64,000 bases of DNA from JAEUMG01 sp046349315 (lineage in GTDB: Bacteria; Pseudomonadota; Alphaproteobacteria; Rhizobiales; Aestuariivirgaceae). Shown one piece after another: positions 16,491-25,861 of the stretch. Made by a program: the position numbers and the translations under genes. How positions within the stretch are numbered: the first letter of the stretch is position 1; each line of letters starts with the position of its first letter. Location of the stretch: positions 1 through 64,000 of the forward strand of contig JAXMCQ010000012.1 of NCBI GenBank assembly GCA_046349315.1, read 5' to 3'. Under the pieces are notes generated by a model. That model was not told where the DNA came from, did no database searches, and saw only the letters and a list, made by a program, of their open reading frames with translations.

Positions 16491-16790
16491 TCAGGCGGAG
16501 CGTCGCTGATCCTGGGCAAGGAAGGCGACGGCATCCTTGGCCGTGATCACGATCTCTTCCTTGCAGAGTGGGCAGCGCGCAGACGTTTCTGCGTTGATCG
16601 AGATATCGCCAGTTTCGACGCACCGGGCGAGGCTGGCCCGGAGATCAATCAGAAACGAACAGTTTTCCCGAAAGCGTTGAGGTGCAGGCGCTGCCTTTGC
16701 CGCTGCGAAGGTGCGGTGGCTAATATAGCCTGACACCAATGCGAGGAACCCGGTCTTGATCTTGGTTAGCACATTGCGTCGTGTCAGCAT
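16491..16790 (-). CDS. Small exported Cys-rich protein
   Basis: 99 residues, family not recognised. The N-terminus MLTRRNVLTKIKTGFLALVSG has a twin arginine and a hydrophobic stretch ending in AAAKAAPA, consistent with a Tat or Sec signal. The mature part has four cysteines, two in a CPLC pair (SARCPLCKEEIVI) like a zinc-ribbon half or redox motif, and two at RENCSFL and LARCVETG. The ATG at 16790 lies 31 bp after the stop of the upstream protease gene, suggesting a two-gene transcript. Function not inferred beyond an exported metal-binding or thiol protein. Confidence 0.6.
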   Translation of the reverse strand: MLTRRNVLTKIKTGFLALVSGYISHRTFAAAKAAPAPQRFRENCSFLIDLRASLARCVETGDISINAETSARCPLCKEEIVITAKDAVAFLAQDQRRSA

Positions 16791-16821
16791 TGTTTGTTCC
16801 GCCGCAGGCGAGAGAGACCAC

Positions 16822-18219
16822 CTATTTTTCCGTGCACGTGCCCATGACAGCTTTGCAGCCCCCAAGCCAATCTGCTTCACTCGGCTTTGTCGTCGGCGCG
16901 CTTGGATCGCCGGTAACTTGACGAATGGGTTGGATCGCATCGCGCTGGACAAGAAGTCCCGACAAGACAGCCGTCGAAAAAGACGTCCCGGTGCACTCGT
17001 TGAACTGCTGCTTGGGCCAAAGCGATTTGATTTTGACTCCCGGCTCCGCAAATGTTGGCGGCCCTTCACACTTCATCGAACCAGGATTGGAAAGGTTGCA
17101 GTTGCCGTTCCCAAATCCCGAATACTCCCAGAAGGCATATTGTTCGTCGGAGGCACTCGCGGTCAAAACCATGCCACCTGAAGCAGGATAATAGCTACCA
17201 GCGCGGCCCGGGGTGATCGTCTGCGCGTAGCCTGAATTCTGCACCTGATCGGCGTTGCCCGCTGCAATCGCTACGCGGATCATTTTATTGCCAGCTGCAA
17301 GAGCTCTTAGATCCTCTTCAATCTTGCGCGGGTTGTAGTTCATCTTTGAGGCATCATAGGGTTCCGGATCCCATTGCGCCCCCCAGCTGATATTCACCAC
17401 GTCGCTGGGGGCGGCATTGGCGCTAACATAATCGATTGCCTTATAAATCGCTGTCCACCGGGCTTTAGCATTCTTGTTAAAGACCTTGACCGCGACGAGC
17501 GTTACGCCCGGCGCGACGCCCACAAAGCCCCGGCTGTTGTTTTTGATCGATCCGATGATTCCAGCGACCATCGTTCCGTGACCGAGCTTGTCGTTCCAAA
17601 CACCACCATTTGCTTCGGTCTTGCAACCATCGATATTGCACTCGACGCTCAAATTGGCGTCGATGTTGAGTTCCTTGGTTGCAGTTTGATTATATATTTT
17701 CGCGATTCCCGAATCGACAATCCAAACCTTGGACGTGAAGTTAGCGTTCTTGGGCTGAAGCGGGGCGCCAACCTGACCGAGCCAATAGGACTGCGCGACC
17801 GGGTATTCGCTTGTAGGCAGATCGTCCGCCGTTGCACTGTTGCAGTCAAATTCCTCGGTGTCGAAAAGTTCGACATAGCCATCCGGCTCAACACGCTCGA
17901 TGAGGGCGAGTTCAGGATCGCGCAAGGTTGACAAGCGTTGCTTCGCAGCTTCTGGGCTAAGACGGACGGCAAATCCGCCGAGCGTCTCATAGATACCCAG
18001 GACATCGCGGCTGCTTCCAGCAAATGCGCTCGCAACTTCGCGAAGCTGAGCCGGCAGAGTGCCTTTCTTGAGCCAAACAATACTTGCTCCAGCGATAAAG
18101 TCGTCACCCGAGGCCGGTTCGCTGAATATGGTAATCTTATTAGGTTCTTCGGCTTTCGCTGCATCAAGTGGCAAGCACAAGGCGAGCGCTGCACACGCGA
18201 CCGCACGGAGCGACAACAT
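16822..18219 (-). CDS. Secreted subtilisin-like serine protease (S8)
   Basis: A 465-residue secreted S8 protease. Signal peptide at about 1-23 (cleavage after AKA), a probable I9-like prodomain at about 45-115, then the catalytic domain with D169 (WIVDSGI), H214 (GHGTMVAG), oxyanion N322 (IAAGN) and S413 (GTSFSTAVLSG). Several cysteines in the mature part suggest disulfides. GGGAGGT precedes the start. It is followed by the small CPLC protein gene and faces the YcaO operon. It could process exported peptides, but its export signal makes a cytoplasmic leader-peptidase role unlikely. General secreted proteolysis is the default view. Confidence 0.9.
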   Translation of the reverse strand: MLSLRAVACAALALCLPLDAAKAEEPNKITIFSEPASGDDFIAGASIVWLKKGTLPAQLREVASAFAGSSRDVLGIYETLGGFAVRLSPEAAKQRLSTLRDPELALIERVEPDGYVELFDTEEFDCNSATADDLPTSEYPVAQSYWLGQVGAPLQPKNANFTSKVWIVDSGIAKIYNQTATKELNIDANLSVECNIDGCKTEANGGVWNDKLGHGTMVAGIIGSIKNNSRGFVGVAPGVTLVAVKVFNKNAKARWTAIYKAIDYVSANAAPSDVVNISWGAQWDPEPYDASKMNYNPRKIEEDLRALAAGNKMIRVAIAAGNADQVQNSGYAQTITPGRAGSYYPASGGMVLTASASDEQYAFWEYSGFGNGNCNLSNPGSMKCEGPPTFAEPGVKIKSLWPKQQFNECTGTSFSTAVLSGLLVQRDAIQPIRQVTGDPSAPTTKPSEADWLGGCKAVMGTCTEK

Positions 18220-18300
18220 GGGTTACCTCCCGCGACAATCAGAGAGAGATATCTGAGATGGCCGAGCCTGTCCATCGAAACGAAAAGATGCGCGTTAAGT

Positions 18301-18945
18301 CTATTTCCGGGCAATCGCCTGTTGAATAAGGGCTTGCGCCTCAGGGCTAGCCCAGTCGGCGGGCCCGAGCAGCCGTCCTAATTCCTGTCCCTGCCGGTCG
18401 ATGAGGATGGTGGCGGGAAGACCGACCGCCTTCATCGCATCGAGTGAGCGGGCCGTCGTATCGACATAGAGTTTGAGGTTCGCCGCCTTGGTTTCGTCCA
18501 GGAACTTGCGCGCAACGGCGGCGCCCTGGCGGTCGACGCTGACGGCCACGACCTCGAAATCGGGGGAGCCCAATTTCTGCTGAAGTGCGTCGAGTTCCGG
18601 CATCTCCTTCCGGCACGGTGCGCACCATGTTGCCCAGAGGTTCAGGAGAACGACGCGGCCCTTCCATTTGTCGAGGCCGGTCTCCGCACCCGATTCATCC
18701 TGGAATTTGATGTTGGTGATGGGCTCACCGGCCGGCTTCACCACGAAGGCGGCCATAGGTCCCTTGGCGAGCTGGCGAAGATTGCTGGTCGCCTGGGTCT
18801 CTTCCGTCGGCTTGCGCGGTTCGCCGCCGATCAGGTAAACCCCCAAGACACCGGCGCACAGGACCAGCAGGCCGATCAGCCAAAGGCTGCGGCTGCGGCT
18901 CGATGTGCTGGCGGGGTTTGTTTCCTTCGTGCTTTCAACCGACAT
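18301..18945 (-). CDS. tlpA: TlpA-family thiol:disulfide oxidoreductase
   Basis: A 214-residue membrane-anchored thioredoxin-like protein. One N-terminal transmembrane helix (LWLIGLLVLCAGVLGVYLIGG, about 23-42) anchors a periplasmic domain with the active site WATWCAPCRKEMPEL and the cis-Pro loop VGLPATILID. TlpA proteins reduce periplasmic cysteines during cytochrome oxidase assembly. It is divergent from argH with a 19-bp spacer, the arrangement found in many Hyphomicrobiales. Symbol by homology. Confidence 0.88.
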   Translation of the reverse strand: MSVESTKETNPASTSSRSRSLWLIGLLVLCAGVLGVYLIGGEPRKPTEETQATSNLRQLAKGPMAAFVVKPAGEPITNIKFQDESGAETGLDKWKGRVVLLNLWATWCAPCRKEMPELDALQQKLGSPDFEVVAVSVDRQGAAVARKFLDETKAANLKLYVDTTARSLDAMKAVGLPATILIDRQGQELGRLLGPADWASPEAQALIQQAIARK

Positions 18946-18964
18946 GTCTCTGCCAGGATCCTAA

Positions 18965-20350
18965 ATGAGCAACAAAATGTGGGGCGGGCGTTTTGCCGCC
19001 AGTCCCGATGCAATCATGGAGGAGATCAACGCCTCGATCGATTTTGATCAGAGGCTCGCCGCCCAGGATATCACCGGTTCGAAAGCTCACGCCGCCATGC
19101 TCGCCAAGCAGGGTATCGTGTCAAAAGCCGATGCGGCGGAAATGAGGCGGGGCCTCGATCTCGTATTGAAAGAAATTTCCGCCGGACGTCTCGCCTTCTC
19201 GCGCGCGCTCGAAGACATCCACATGAATGTCGAATCGCGATTGAAGGAACTGATCGGTGAGTCGGCCGGCCGGCTGCACACGGCGCGGTCGCGCAATGAC
19301 CAGATCGCCACCGACATGCGCCTGCATCTGCGCGAAACGGTCGATCTTCTTGATGCTCAATTGGCCGGGCTGCAGAAGGCGCTGGCGCAGAAAGCGCGCG
19401 ATCATGCGGCAACCATCATGCCGGGCTTCACCCATCTTCAGGCGGCGCAACCAGTCACTTTCGGCCATCATTGCCTCGCCTATGTCGAGATGCTGGGCCG
19501 CGATCGCGGTCGCTTTGCCGATGCGAGGCGTCGGCTCAATGAATCGCCCCTGGGCGCGGCGGCACTCGCCGGCACGCCTTATCCGATCGATCGCGACATG
19601 ACCGCCAAGGAATTGGGCTTCGATCGGCCGATGCGCAATTCGCTCGATGCGGTTTCCTCGCGCGATTTCGTCGTCGAAGTGCTGGCGGCTGCAGCGATTT
19701 GCGCCACGCATCTCTCGCGGCTCGCCGAAGAGATCGTCCTGTGGTGCTCGGCGCAGTTCCAGTTCGTAACGCTTAGCGACAAGTTTACCACCGGCTCGTC
19801 GATCATGCCGCAAAAACGCAATCCCGATGCGGCCGAACTGGTGCGCGCCAAACCGGGGCGGATCATCGGGGCCTTGACCGCGCTGCTGGTGGTTCTGAAG
19901 GGTCTGCCGCTCGCCTATTCGAAAGACATGCAGGAGGACAAGGAGCCGGCTTTCGATGCGCTCGACAATCTGTCGCTGGCGATCGCGGCGATGACCGGCA
20001 TGGTCCATGACATGCGGCCCAACGTGGATGCGCTACGCAAGGCGGCGATGAAGGGCTATACGACGGCGACCGATCTTGCCGACTGGCTGGTCCGCGAATT
20101 GGGCCTGCCGTTCCGCGAGGCGCATCATGTCACGGGACGGCTGGTTTCTTTGGCCGAAGGTAAGGGCGGCGATCTCTCCGAACTGACGCTTGCGGAAATG
20201 CAAGCCGTAAACTCCAAAATCACTGCCGACGTGTTCAAGGTCCTGACGGTTGAGGCCTCGGTTGCCGCCCGCAAGAGCTTCGGTGGCACCGCGCCTGCCA
20301 ATGTGAAGCGGGAGGCCAAGCGCTGGCTGAAGCTCTTGGACAGAAGCTGA
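18965..20350 (+). CDS. argH: Argininosuccinate lyase
   Basis: A 461-residue enzyme of the fumarase/aspartase superfamily that splits argininosuccinate into arginine and fumarate, the last step of arginine synthesis. It has the N-terminal MWGGRFAASPD, the conserved HTARSRNDQIATD and TGFTHLQAAQPVTFGH-like segments, and the signature loop GSSIMPQKRNPD carrying the catalytic serine. Length is normal for ArgH. It heads a same-strand group with a small lipoprotein gene and lysA. Confidence 0.97.
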   Translation: MSNKMWGGRFAASPDAIMEEINASIDFDQRLAAQDITGSKAHAAMLAKQGIVSKADAAEMRRGLDLVLKEISAGRLAFSRALEDIHMNVESRLKELIGESAGRLHTARSRNDQIATDMRLHLRETVDLLDAQLAGLQKALAQKARDHAATIMPGFTHLQAAQPVTFGHHCLAYVEMLGRDRGRFADARRRLNESPLGAAALAGTPYPIDRDMTAKELGFDRPMRNSLDAVSSRDFVVEVLAAAAICATHLSRLAEEIVLWCSAQFQFVTLSDKFTTGSSIMPQKRNPDAAELVRAKPGRIIGALTALLVVLKGLPLAYSKDMQEDKEPAFDALDNLSLAIAAMTGMVHDMRPNVDALRKAAMKGYTTATDLADWLVRELGLPFREAHHVTGRLVSLAEGKGGDLSELTLAEMQAVNSKITADVFKVLTVEASVAARKSFGGTAPANVKREAKRWLKLLDRS

Positions 20351-20372
20351 GGGTTCCGTTACAAGACTCGCC

Positions 20373-20516
20373 ATGACGAAACTGCGAATGGCTCTCATTT
20401 TCGCGCTGATGCTGGCGGTTGCGGCCTGTGGCGTAAGGGGTCCGCCCGAAAAGCCGCCGGGCACCAAGCCGCCGCCGAAAGACGACCCGTTCGTGCTTGA
20501 TCCGCTGATCAAGTAG
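20373..20516 (+). CDS. Small lipoprotein between argH and lysA
   Basis: A 47-residue protein: MTKLRM start, hydrophobic run ending in the lipobox LAVAAC, then GVRGPPEKPPG and a proline/lysine-rich tail ending FVLDPLIK. The cysteine at residue 19 should be lipidated by Lgt/Lsp. It fits the LptM (YifL)-like short lipoproteins usually found between argH or similar genes and lysA; LptM assists maturation of the LptD translocon in E. coli. The equivalence is by position and shape, not tested. Confidence 0.8.
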   Translation: MTKLRMALIFALMLAVAACGVRGPPEKPPGTKPPPKDDPFVLDPLIK

Positions 20517-20530
20517 GCCGCCGGTTTCCC

Positions 20531-21805
20531 ATGCATCATTTCGCCTATCGCGACGGCGTGCTCCATGCCGAGGACGTCAATCTCAAGGTGATCGCCGAAG
20601 ACGTGGGCACGCCGTTCTATTGCTATTCGACGGCAACGCTCGAGCGCCATTACCGGGTCTTCGACGAGGCCTTCAAAGGCACCGATCACACGATCTGCTA
20701 TTCGATGAAGGCCAATTCCAACCAGGCGGTGGTCAAAACCCTGGTCGATCTGGGCGCCGGCATCGACGTCGTGTCGGAAGGTGAATTGCGCCGCGCCCTG
20801 GCGCTGGGCGTCCCCGGCCGCAAGATCGTGTTTTCAGGGGTTGGGAAGACGGCGCGGGAGATGGCGCTGGCGCTGAAGGAAGGCATTGCCTGCTTCAACG
20901 TCGAATCGGAGCCCGAACTCGAGCTTCTGTCGAGCGTGGCGACGCGGATCGGCAGCCGGGCGACCGTTTCCATCCGCATCAATCCCGATGTCGACGCCAA
21001 GACCCATCACAAGATCACAACGGGAAAGGCCGAGAACAAGTTCGGGATTTCCTATTTGCGGGCACCGGAAGTCTATGCGCGGGCGGCAGCGCTGCCGTCG
21101 ATCGAGGTCGCCGGTATCGACATGCATATCGGCAGCCAGATCACCGAACTCGAGCCCTTTGCGCAGGCCTTCCGATTGATGGCGGACTTGACGCAAACAT
21201 TGCGCAAGCAGGGCCATGACATTCGCCATCTCGACCTCGGCGGGGGCCTGGGCGTTCCCTATCGCGGCACCAATGATGTGCCGCCGCATCCCGATGAATA
21301 TGCAACGATGGTCAAGCAGACATTGGGCGATTTAGGCTGCCGGCTGGTGCTCGAACCGGGGCGGATGATCACCGGCAATGCCGGAATCCTGGTTTCGCGG
21401 GTGATTTACGTGAAATCCGGCGAGGAACGCGATTTCATCATCCAGGATGCGGCGATGAACGACCTCATCCGGCCGACGCTTTACGACGCCTATCATGAAA
21501 TCCTGCCGGTTTCGGAGCCGACCGGTGACGAGGCCCGAAAGCCAGCGGATGTTGTCGGCCCGATTTGCGAATCGGGCGACTATCTTGCCCGCGCCCGCGC
21601 CTTGCCGCCGGTTTCAGAAGGCGATCTCCTGGCGGTGATGACGGCTGGTGCCTATGGCGCGGTTCAGTCGGGGACCTATAATACGCGACCTCTGATTGCC
21701 GAGGTGCTCGTCATGGGCGATCACTTTGCGATCGTGCGGCCAAGGCAGAGCTATGAGGCCCTGATCGGGCTCGACCGATTGGCCGCCTGGCAGGGCAAAT
21801 CCTGA
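20531..21805 (+). CDS. lysA: Diaminopimelate decarboxylase
   Basis: A 424-residue fold-type III PLP enzyme converting meso-diaminopimelate to lysine. The PLP lysine is in CYSMKANSN, followed by HIGSQITELEPF, the phosphate-binding GGGLGVPY, EPGRMITGNAG, and the active-site cysteine in GPICESGDYLAR. Length and motifs are standard. It begins 14 bp after the small lipoprotein gene. Confidence 0.97.
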   Translation: MHHFAYRDGVLHAEDVNLKVIAEDVGTPFYCYSTATLERHYRVFDEAFKGTDHTICYSMKANSNQAVVKTLVDLGAGIDVVSEGELRRALALGVPGRKIVFSGVGKTAREMALALKEGIACFNVESEPELELLSSVATRIGSRATVSIRINPDVDAKTHHKITTGKAENKFGISYLRAPEVYARAAALPSIEVAGIDMHIGSQITELEPFAQAFRLMADLTQTLRKQGHDIRHLDLGGGLGVPYRGTNDVPPHPDEYATMVKQTLGDLGCRLVLEPGRMITGNAGILVSRVIYVKSGEERDFIIQDAAMNDLIRPTLYDAYHEILPVSEPTGDEARKPADVVGPICESGDYLARARALPPVSEGDLLAVMTAGAYGAVQSGTYNTRPLIAEVLVMGDHFAIVRPRQSYEALIGLDRLAAWQGKS

Positions 21806-21888
21806 CGCCACCGTCCTCAATAAACTTGATGTGAGAATCTGAAGATAGGGCATGATTTTGCCCCTTTTCCGTATTATAGTCCTAGACC

Positions 21889-24405
21889 ATGAGCGGACCG
21901 GAAAAGACCAAGACCTATGTCGATCGCAAGATCTCCCAAGCCGGGCTGGCGATAGCCTGGGAGCGGGCTTGGGCGGCACTCTATCCGGCCCTCATGGTTC
22001 TTGGTCTTTTCGCCTTGGCGGTGCTGTCGGGGCTGATGCCGGCGCTGCCTGACTGGGCCCGCTTCGGCAGCCTTGCAATCTTCGGCATCGCCCTTCTGTC
22101 GGCGCTCGTTCCGGTTGCGCGGCTCGTATTTCCCGGACGCCCAGAAGCCATCCGGCGGATCGAGACGGCCTCCGGCCTCGCCCACCGCCCCGTCGCAGGC
22201 AGCGAAGACCGGCTGGCGGATGGCGAGCAAGACCAGCTCAGCGCCACGATCTGGCAGGAACACCGCACCCGGCAATTGCGCAAGCTCGGCCATCTCAAGA
22301 TCGGCATGGTCCGGTCGAACTGGATGCAGCGCGACCGCTACGCTCTCAGAATCCCGTTGATCCTCGCACTGTTCGCCGCAGTGGTGCTGGGGCGCACCGA
22401 GCCAACCGCGCTCTTAGCCGATAGCGTGCGGATCAATGCACCGGCGCCGCAAACTCAGGCCTCGCTCGATGCCTGGATCGCACCGCCCGGCTATACTGGC
22501 CGGCCGCCATTGATGCTGACGAGCCCTGCCATGCGCGACAAGATCGCCCAAGGCGAGGAGATCATCGTCCCCGAAAACAGCCACCTCAAGATCCGAGTGA
22601 GCGGTGCTAAGGCGCCGCGCCTCGCTTTCTACCAACCCACCAGTGAGGGCGAGCAACCGGTCGAGCTTCCGGAAAAAGCGCCTGCCGCCAAGCCGACCGG
22701 CGATGCCTTCCAGATCGAGTCCAAGCTTGCGCGCCCGATGACGGCGCGAGTCTTCGACGGCGACAAGGAAATCGCGCAATGGACGATCTCGCTCATCCCG
22801 GACAACCCACCGCAGGTTGCCTTCGACAACAATCCGACGACGGAAGCAAATGGCGCATTGTCGATCCGGTGGAAGGCGTCGGATGATTACGGCGTCGCCG
22901 GGATAGAAGCGCGCGTCGAACTTTCCGACATGCAGGATGGCGAGCTGGGTGTCGACGGCAATGGCGTGTTCCTCTTCGATCCGCCGGAATTTCCGATCGC
23001 GCTCAAGCGTGCGGCGCCGAAGGAGGCGACTGGCACATCGGTGAGCGATCTCACCGCCCATCCCTGGGCCGGACTTACCGTCGATATGCGCCTGATCGCC
23101 AAGGACCAGACAGGACAGACAGGCGAAAGCGAAGTCAAAAGTTTCAAGCTGCCCGAGCGCGAATTCCAGGTGCCGCTCGCCAAGGCCCTCATCGAGCAGC
23201 GCAAAGCCCTGGTGATGAATCCGGATGAGCGCCAGCCGGTCGTCGACATGCTCGACGCGCTATTGGTGTGGCCGCAAGGACTTGTCGAGAAATCCGGTCC
23301 CATCATGGCGATCGGCGCTGTCACCTCGCGCATTCGCAACGCCAAGAACGAAGATGATATCCGCGCCGCCATCGATTTCCTGTGGCAGATCGCAGTGAGC
23401 ATCGAAGACGGCGATGTCACCAATCTGCGCGCCGAGCTTGAGCGCATCAAACGCGAATTGGAGAAGGCGCTCGCCGAGGGCGCGCCGCCCGAGAAAGTCG
23501 CCGAGCTCATGCAGAAATTGCGCGAGGCGATGAATGACTATCTGAAGTCGATGGCGCAGGAAGCGCAGCGGCGGATGGAGCAGGGTGGCCAGCAGCGTCA
23601 GGGGCAGCAGCAGGGCCAGATGGTCCGGCCGGAAGATCTCGCCAAGATGCTCGACACCATCGAGAAGCTGGCGCAGTCGGGTGCGAAGGAAGCGGCGCAG
23701 GAATTGCTGTCGCAGCTTGATGATATTCTGCGCAATCTGCAGCCCGGCATGCCCGGACAGAATGCGCAAGGCGACACGCCACTCTCGCAAATGCTCAACG
23801 AGCTTTCCGAGATGATGAAGCGTCAGCAACAATTGATGGATGATACGACGCGATTGCCCGAAGACAACACGGGCGAAGGCGAGCAGCAGGAAGGCGCCCA
23901 GGGCCAACAGGGCAAGACGGGCGAACTGGCAGGCCAGCAGGATGCGCTCGGCCGCATGCTTGAGGAATTGATGGGCCGCATGGGCCAGAACGGCTTGCAG
24001 TCGCCCCCGTCTTTCGGCGAAGCGGGACGGTCCATGGAAGGGGCCGCCGATGCTCTGCGGGGCAGCGATCGCGGACGGGCCTTGAGCGAGCAGGGCGAGG
24101 CCCTGAGCCGCTTGCGCGAGGGCGCGCAAAGCATGGCGCGTGAGATGCAGCAACAGCAGGGGATGGGCACGCAGGGCAATCAAGGGCGCCATGGCGAAGC
24201 GCGCGGCGATGACCGCGATCCGCTTGGCCGACCGATGCCGCGGCGCGGCGAAGATTTCGGGCCCGAGCGCGACATGCTGCCATCCGAGCTTGCGGTGCGC
24301 CGGGCGCGCGAAATCCTCGAAATGCTGCGCGAGCGCGCCAATATGCCGGACCTCCGGCGCTTTGAGCGGGACTATTTCGACCGGCTGCTGCGCGGGCTGT
24401 ATTAA
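21889..24405 (+). CDS. TIGR02302-family (DUF4175) membrane protein
   Basis: An 838-residue protein typical of Hyphomicrobiales, found next to lysA. Two N-terminal transmembrane helices (about 35-55 and 62-82) and another near 147-163 are followed by a large periplasmic part. Residues about 500-800 are rich in Gln, Met and charged residues (MEQGGQQRQGQQQGQ-like runs), predicted coiled or disordered. The C-terminus ends in a conserved PDLRRFERDYFDRLLRGLY segment. The biochemical role is unknown; an envelope function is inferred from topology and conserved synteny. Confidence 0.9.
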   Translation: MSGPEKTKTYVDRKISQAGLAIAWERAWAALYPALMVLGLFALAVLSGLMPALPDWARFGSLAIFGIALLSALVPVARLVFPGRPEAIRRIETASGLAHRPVAGSEDRLADGEQDQLSATIWQEHRTRQLRKLGHLKIGMVRSNWMQRDRYALRIPLILALFAAVVLGRTEPTALLADSVRINAPAPQTQASLDAWIAPPGYTGRPPLMLTSPAMRDKIAQGEEIIVPENSHLKIRVSGAKAPRLAFYQPTSEGEQPVELPEKAPAAKPTGDAFQIESKLARPMTARVFDGDKEIAQWTISLIPDNPPQVAFDNNPTTEANGALSIRWKASDDYGVAGIEARVELSDMQDGELGVDGNGVFLFDPPEFPIALKRAAPKEATGTSVSDLTAHPWAGLTVDMRLIAKDQTGQTGESEVKSFKLPEREFQVPLAKALIEQRKALVMNPDERQPVVDMLDALLVWPQGLVEKSGPIMAIGAVTSRIRNAKNEDDIRAAIDFLWQIAVSIEDGDVTNLRAELERIKRELEKALAEGAPPEKVAELMQKLREAMNDYLKSMAQEAQRRMEQGGQQRQGQQQGQMVRPEDLAKMLDTIEKLAQSGAKEAAQELLSQLDDILRNLQPGMPGQNAQGDTPLSQMLNELSEMMKRQQQLMDDTTRLPEDNTGEGEQQEGAQGQQGKTGELAGQQDALGRMLEELMGRMGQNGLQSPPSFGEAGRSMEGAADALRGSDRGRALSEQGEALSRLREGAQSMAREMQQQQGMGTQGNQGRHGEARGDDRDPLGRPMPRRGEDFGPERDMLPSELAVRRAREILEMLRERANMPDLRRFERDYFDRLLRGLY

Positions 24406-24411
24406 TCAAGA

Positions 24412-24521
24412 TTCCCTCCCCCTTGTGGGAGGGATCAAGGGTGGGAGTACCCACTCAAGAAATCCCGGACAAGTTTGAGAGTTCATCTCGACCCACCCTA
24501 ACCCCCCACGAGGGGGGCAGA
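24412..24521. repeat. Palindromic intergenic repeat, type II, copy D
   Basis: Starts ATTCCCTCCCCCTTGTGGGA followed by GGGATCAAGGGTGGGAG, and ends with CCACCCTAACCCCCCACGAG and GGGGG. The left part matches the reverse complement of the element at 27006-27043. It lies 6 bp after the stop of the TIGR02302 gene and could also act as terminator hairpin. Confidence 0.75.
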
Positions 24522-24582
24522 ATCATCCGATGGCCGCCAATAACCTTCATGCTATGAAGACGCTCCATCATCGACGGACTTC

Positions 24583-25365
24583 ATGACCACGAAAGTCAGG
24601 CGACGACTAACGACAGTGCTGAGTGCCGATGTCGCGGGCTATGCCCGGCTCATGGAGTTTGATGAGGCGGGGACTCTCGAGACGCTGCGCCGCTACCGAA
24701 GCGCCATGGCGAAGCTTGTCGAGCGCCATGAGGGCCGCATCGTCAATACGTGGGGCGATGCGATCCTCGCTGAATTCGCAAGCGTCGTCGAAGCAGTCCA
24801 ATGCGCGGTCGAGACCCAGCAAGAGCTCTCAACTGCGAATGATGCGCTTCCAGATGCCAAGAAAATGCGGTTTCGCATCGGCATAAATCTCGGCGATGTC
24901 ATCGTCGCGGGTGACGATGTCTATGGCGACGGCGTCAACATCGCTGCGAGACTACAGCAATTGGCGGAGCCCGGCGGGATCCTGATTTCGGGGCCGGTTT
25001 ACGACCAGGTGCACAACAAGCTTTCGATCAATTTCGACCCGCTGGGGCCGCAGCAAGTCAAGAATGTCAGCAATCCGGTGATGGGCTACCGCGTCCTATC
25101 AGGCAATGGCCCGCAGCCGGACCGACCGCTGCCCAACCCAAGCCCGGTACCACCGGTGGGGAAGCAACCGCAGGCGACCGGGGGCGAGATCAGGCATTGG
25201 TATCGGAACGTGCCGCGCCCGATCCTGGCGATCTGCGCGATCATCCTGTTCCTGTTTCTGATCAATCTGTTCAGCGGCCCCGACGATATCTGGTTCCACT
25301 GGCCGGCTTTGCCGCTTGTCCTGATCGTCGTGCTGTGGGCGGTTTTCAGAAGCAGAAAGGAATGA
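24583..25365 (+). CDS. Class III nucleotide cyclase with C-terminal membrane anchor
   Basis: A 260-residue protein. Residues 8-165 form a class III cyclase domain with metal aspartates D16 (LSADVAGYARLM) and D59 (NTWGDAILAEF) and the N119/R123 pair (GDGVNIAARLQ), so it should be active. A Pro-rich linker (about 175-200) leads to two hydrophobic helices near the C-terminus (LAICAIILFLFLINLF and WPALPLVLIVVLWAVF), placing the catalytic domain in the cytoplasm. Unlike most relatives it lacks the long C-terminal TPR or TolB-like part. It converges on the SMR transporter gene with a 9-bp gap. Confidence 0.88.
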   Translation: MTTKVRRRLTTVLSADVAGYARLMEFDEAGTLETLRRYRSAMAKLVERHEGRIVNTWGDAILAEFASVVEAVQCAVETQQELSTANDALPDAKKMRFRIGINLGDVIVAGDDVYGDGVNIAARLQQLAEPGGILISGPVYDQVHNKLSINFDPLGPQQVKNVSNPVMGYRVLSGNGPQPDRPLPNPSPVPPVGKQPQATGGEIRHWYRNVPRPILAICAIILFLFLINLFSGPDDIWFHWPALPLVLIVVLWAVFRSRKE

Positions 25366-25374
25366 GGTGAGGGA

Positions 25375-25734
25375 TCAGGCGGTGGCGCCGAACACGAGGA
25401 TCATGCCGGTGGCGATGAAGGCGACGCCGGCAAGACCGCGCAGGCTCATGCTGTCGCCAAAGACGAGGCTTCCCAGAAAGAAGGTGCCGAGCGTGACGAG
25501 GCCGGTCACAGCTGGATAGGCAAGGCCGATGGGCAAGGTGCGGATGGCATAAAGATAGGCAAGAAGGACGACCCCAGCGAGCGCGAAGCCGAGCCACAGG
25601 AACGGATCGCGCAATAGCGCGAAGAGGGCAGCCCATGAGAATTCCAGCGCCCGGCCGCCAACCGCCCGCTTGAGGGCAAGATTGGCGCCGATATTCGCCC
25701 CGGCGCAAAGCAGCAAGGCCAGCCATTTTGACAT
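25375..25734 (-). CDS. SMR/DMT-family small membrane transporter
   Basis: A 119-residue protein with four hydrophobic helices (about 3-20, 33-58, 62-85 and 95-115). The arrangement fits small multidrug-resistance or EamA-type transporters; TLPIGLAYPAVTGLVTLGTFFLG resembles the second-half signature of EmrE/SugE relatives. No Glu is evident at the position of EmrE E14, so proton-coupled drug efflux is doubtful, and guanidinium or lipid-linked substrates are possible. The start at 25734 is chosen because AAGGACAGG lies just upstream. Confidence 0.75.
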   Translation of the reverse strand: MSKWLALLLCAGANIGANLALKRAVGGRALEFSWAALFALLRDPFLWLGFALAGVVLLAYLYAIRTLPIGLAYPAVTGLVTLGTFFLGSLVFGDSMSLRGLAGVAFIATGMILVFGATA

Positions 25735-25861
25735 TGAATTTCCTGTCCTTCCTTGGATTATGGCGCCCGCGATAATGCGCCAGACAGTCCGGGGGCGGAA
25801 GTGGAGAGGATCATGATCGAGCCGGCAATCGGTCGGCGGCGCCAGACACCCGGAGAATCGC

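Noticed and set aside
23260..24192. 310-residue His/Leu-rich minus-strand ORF
   Set aside because: Antisense to the Gln-rich part of the TIGR02302 gene; the Leu/His richness is the mirror of its CAG and GCG codons.
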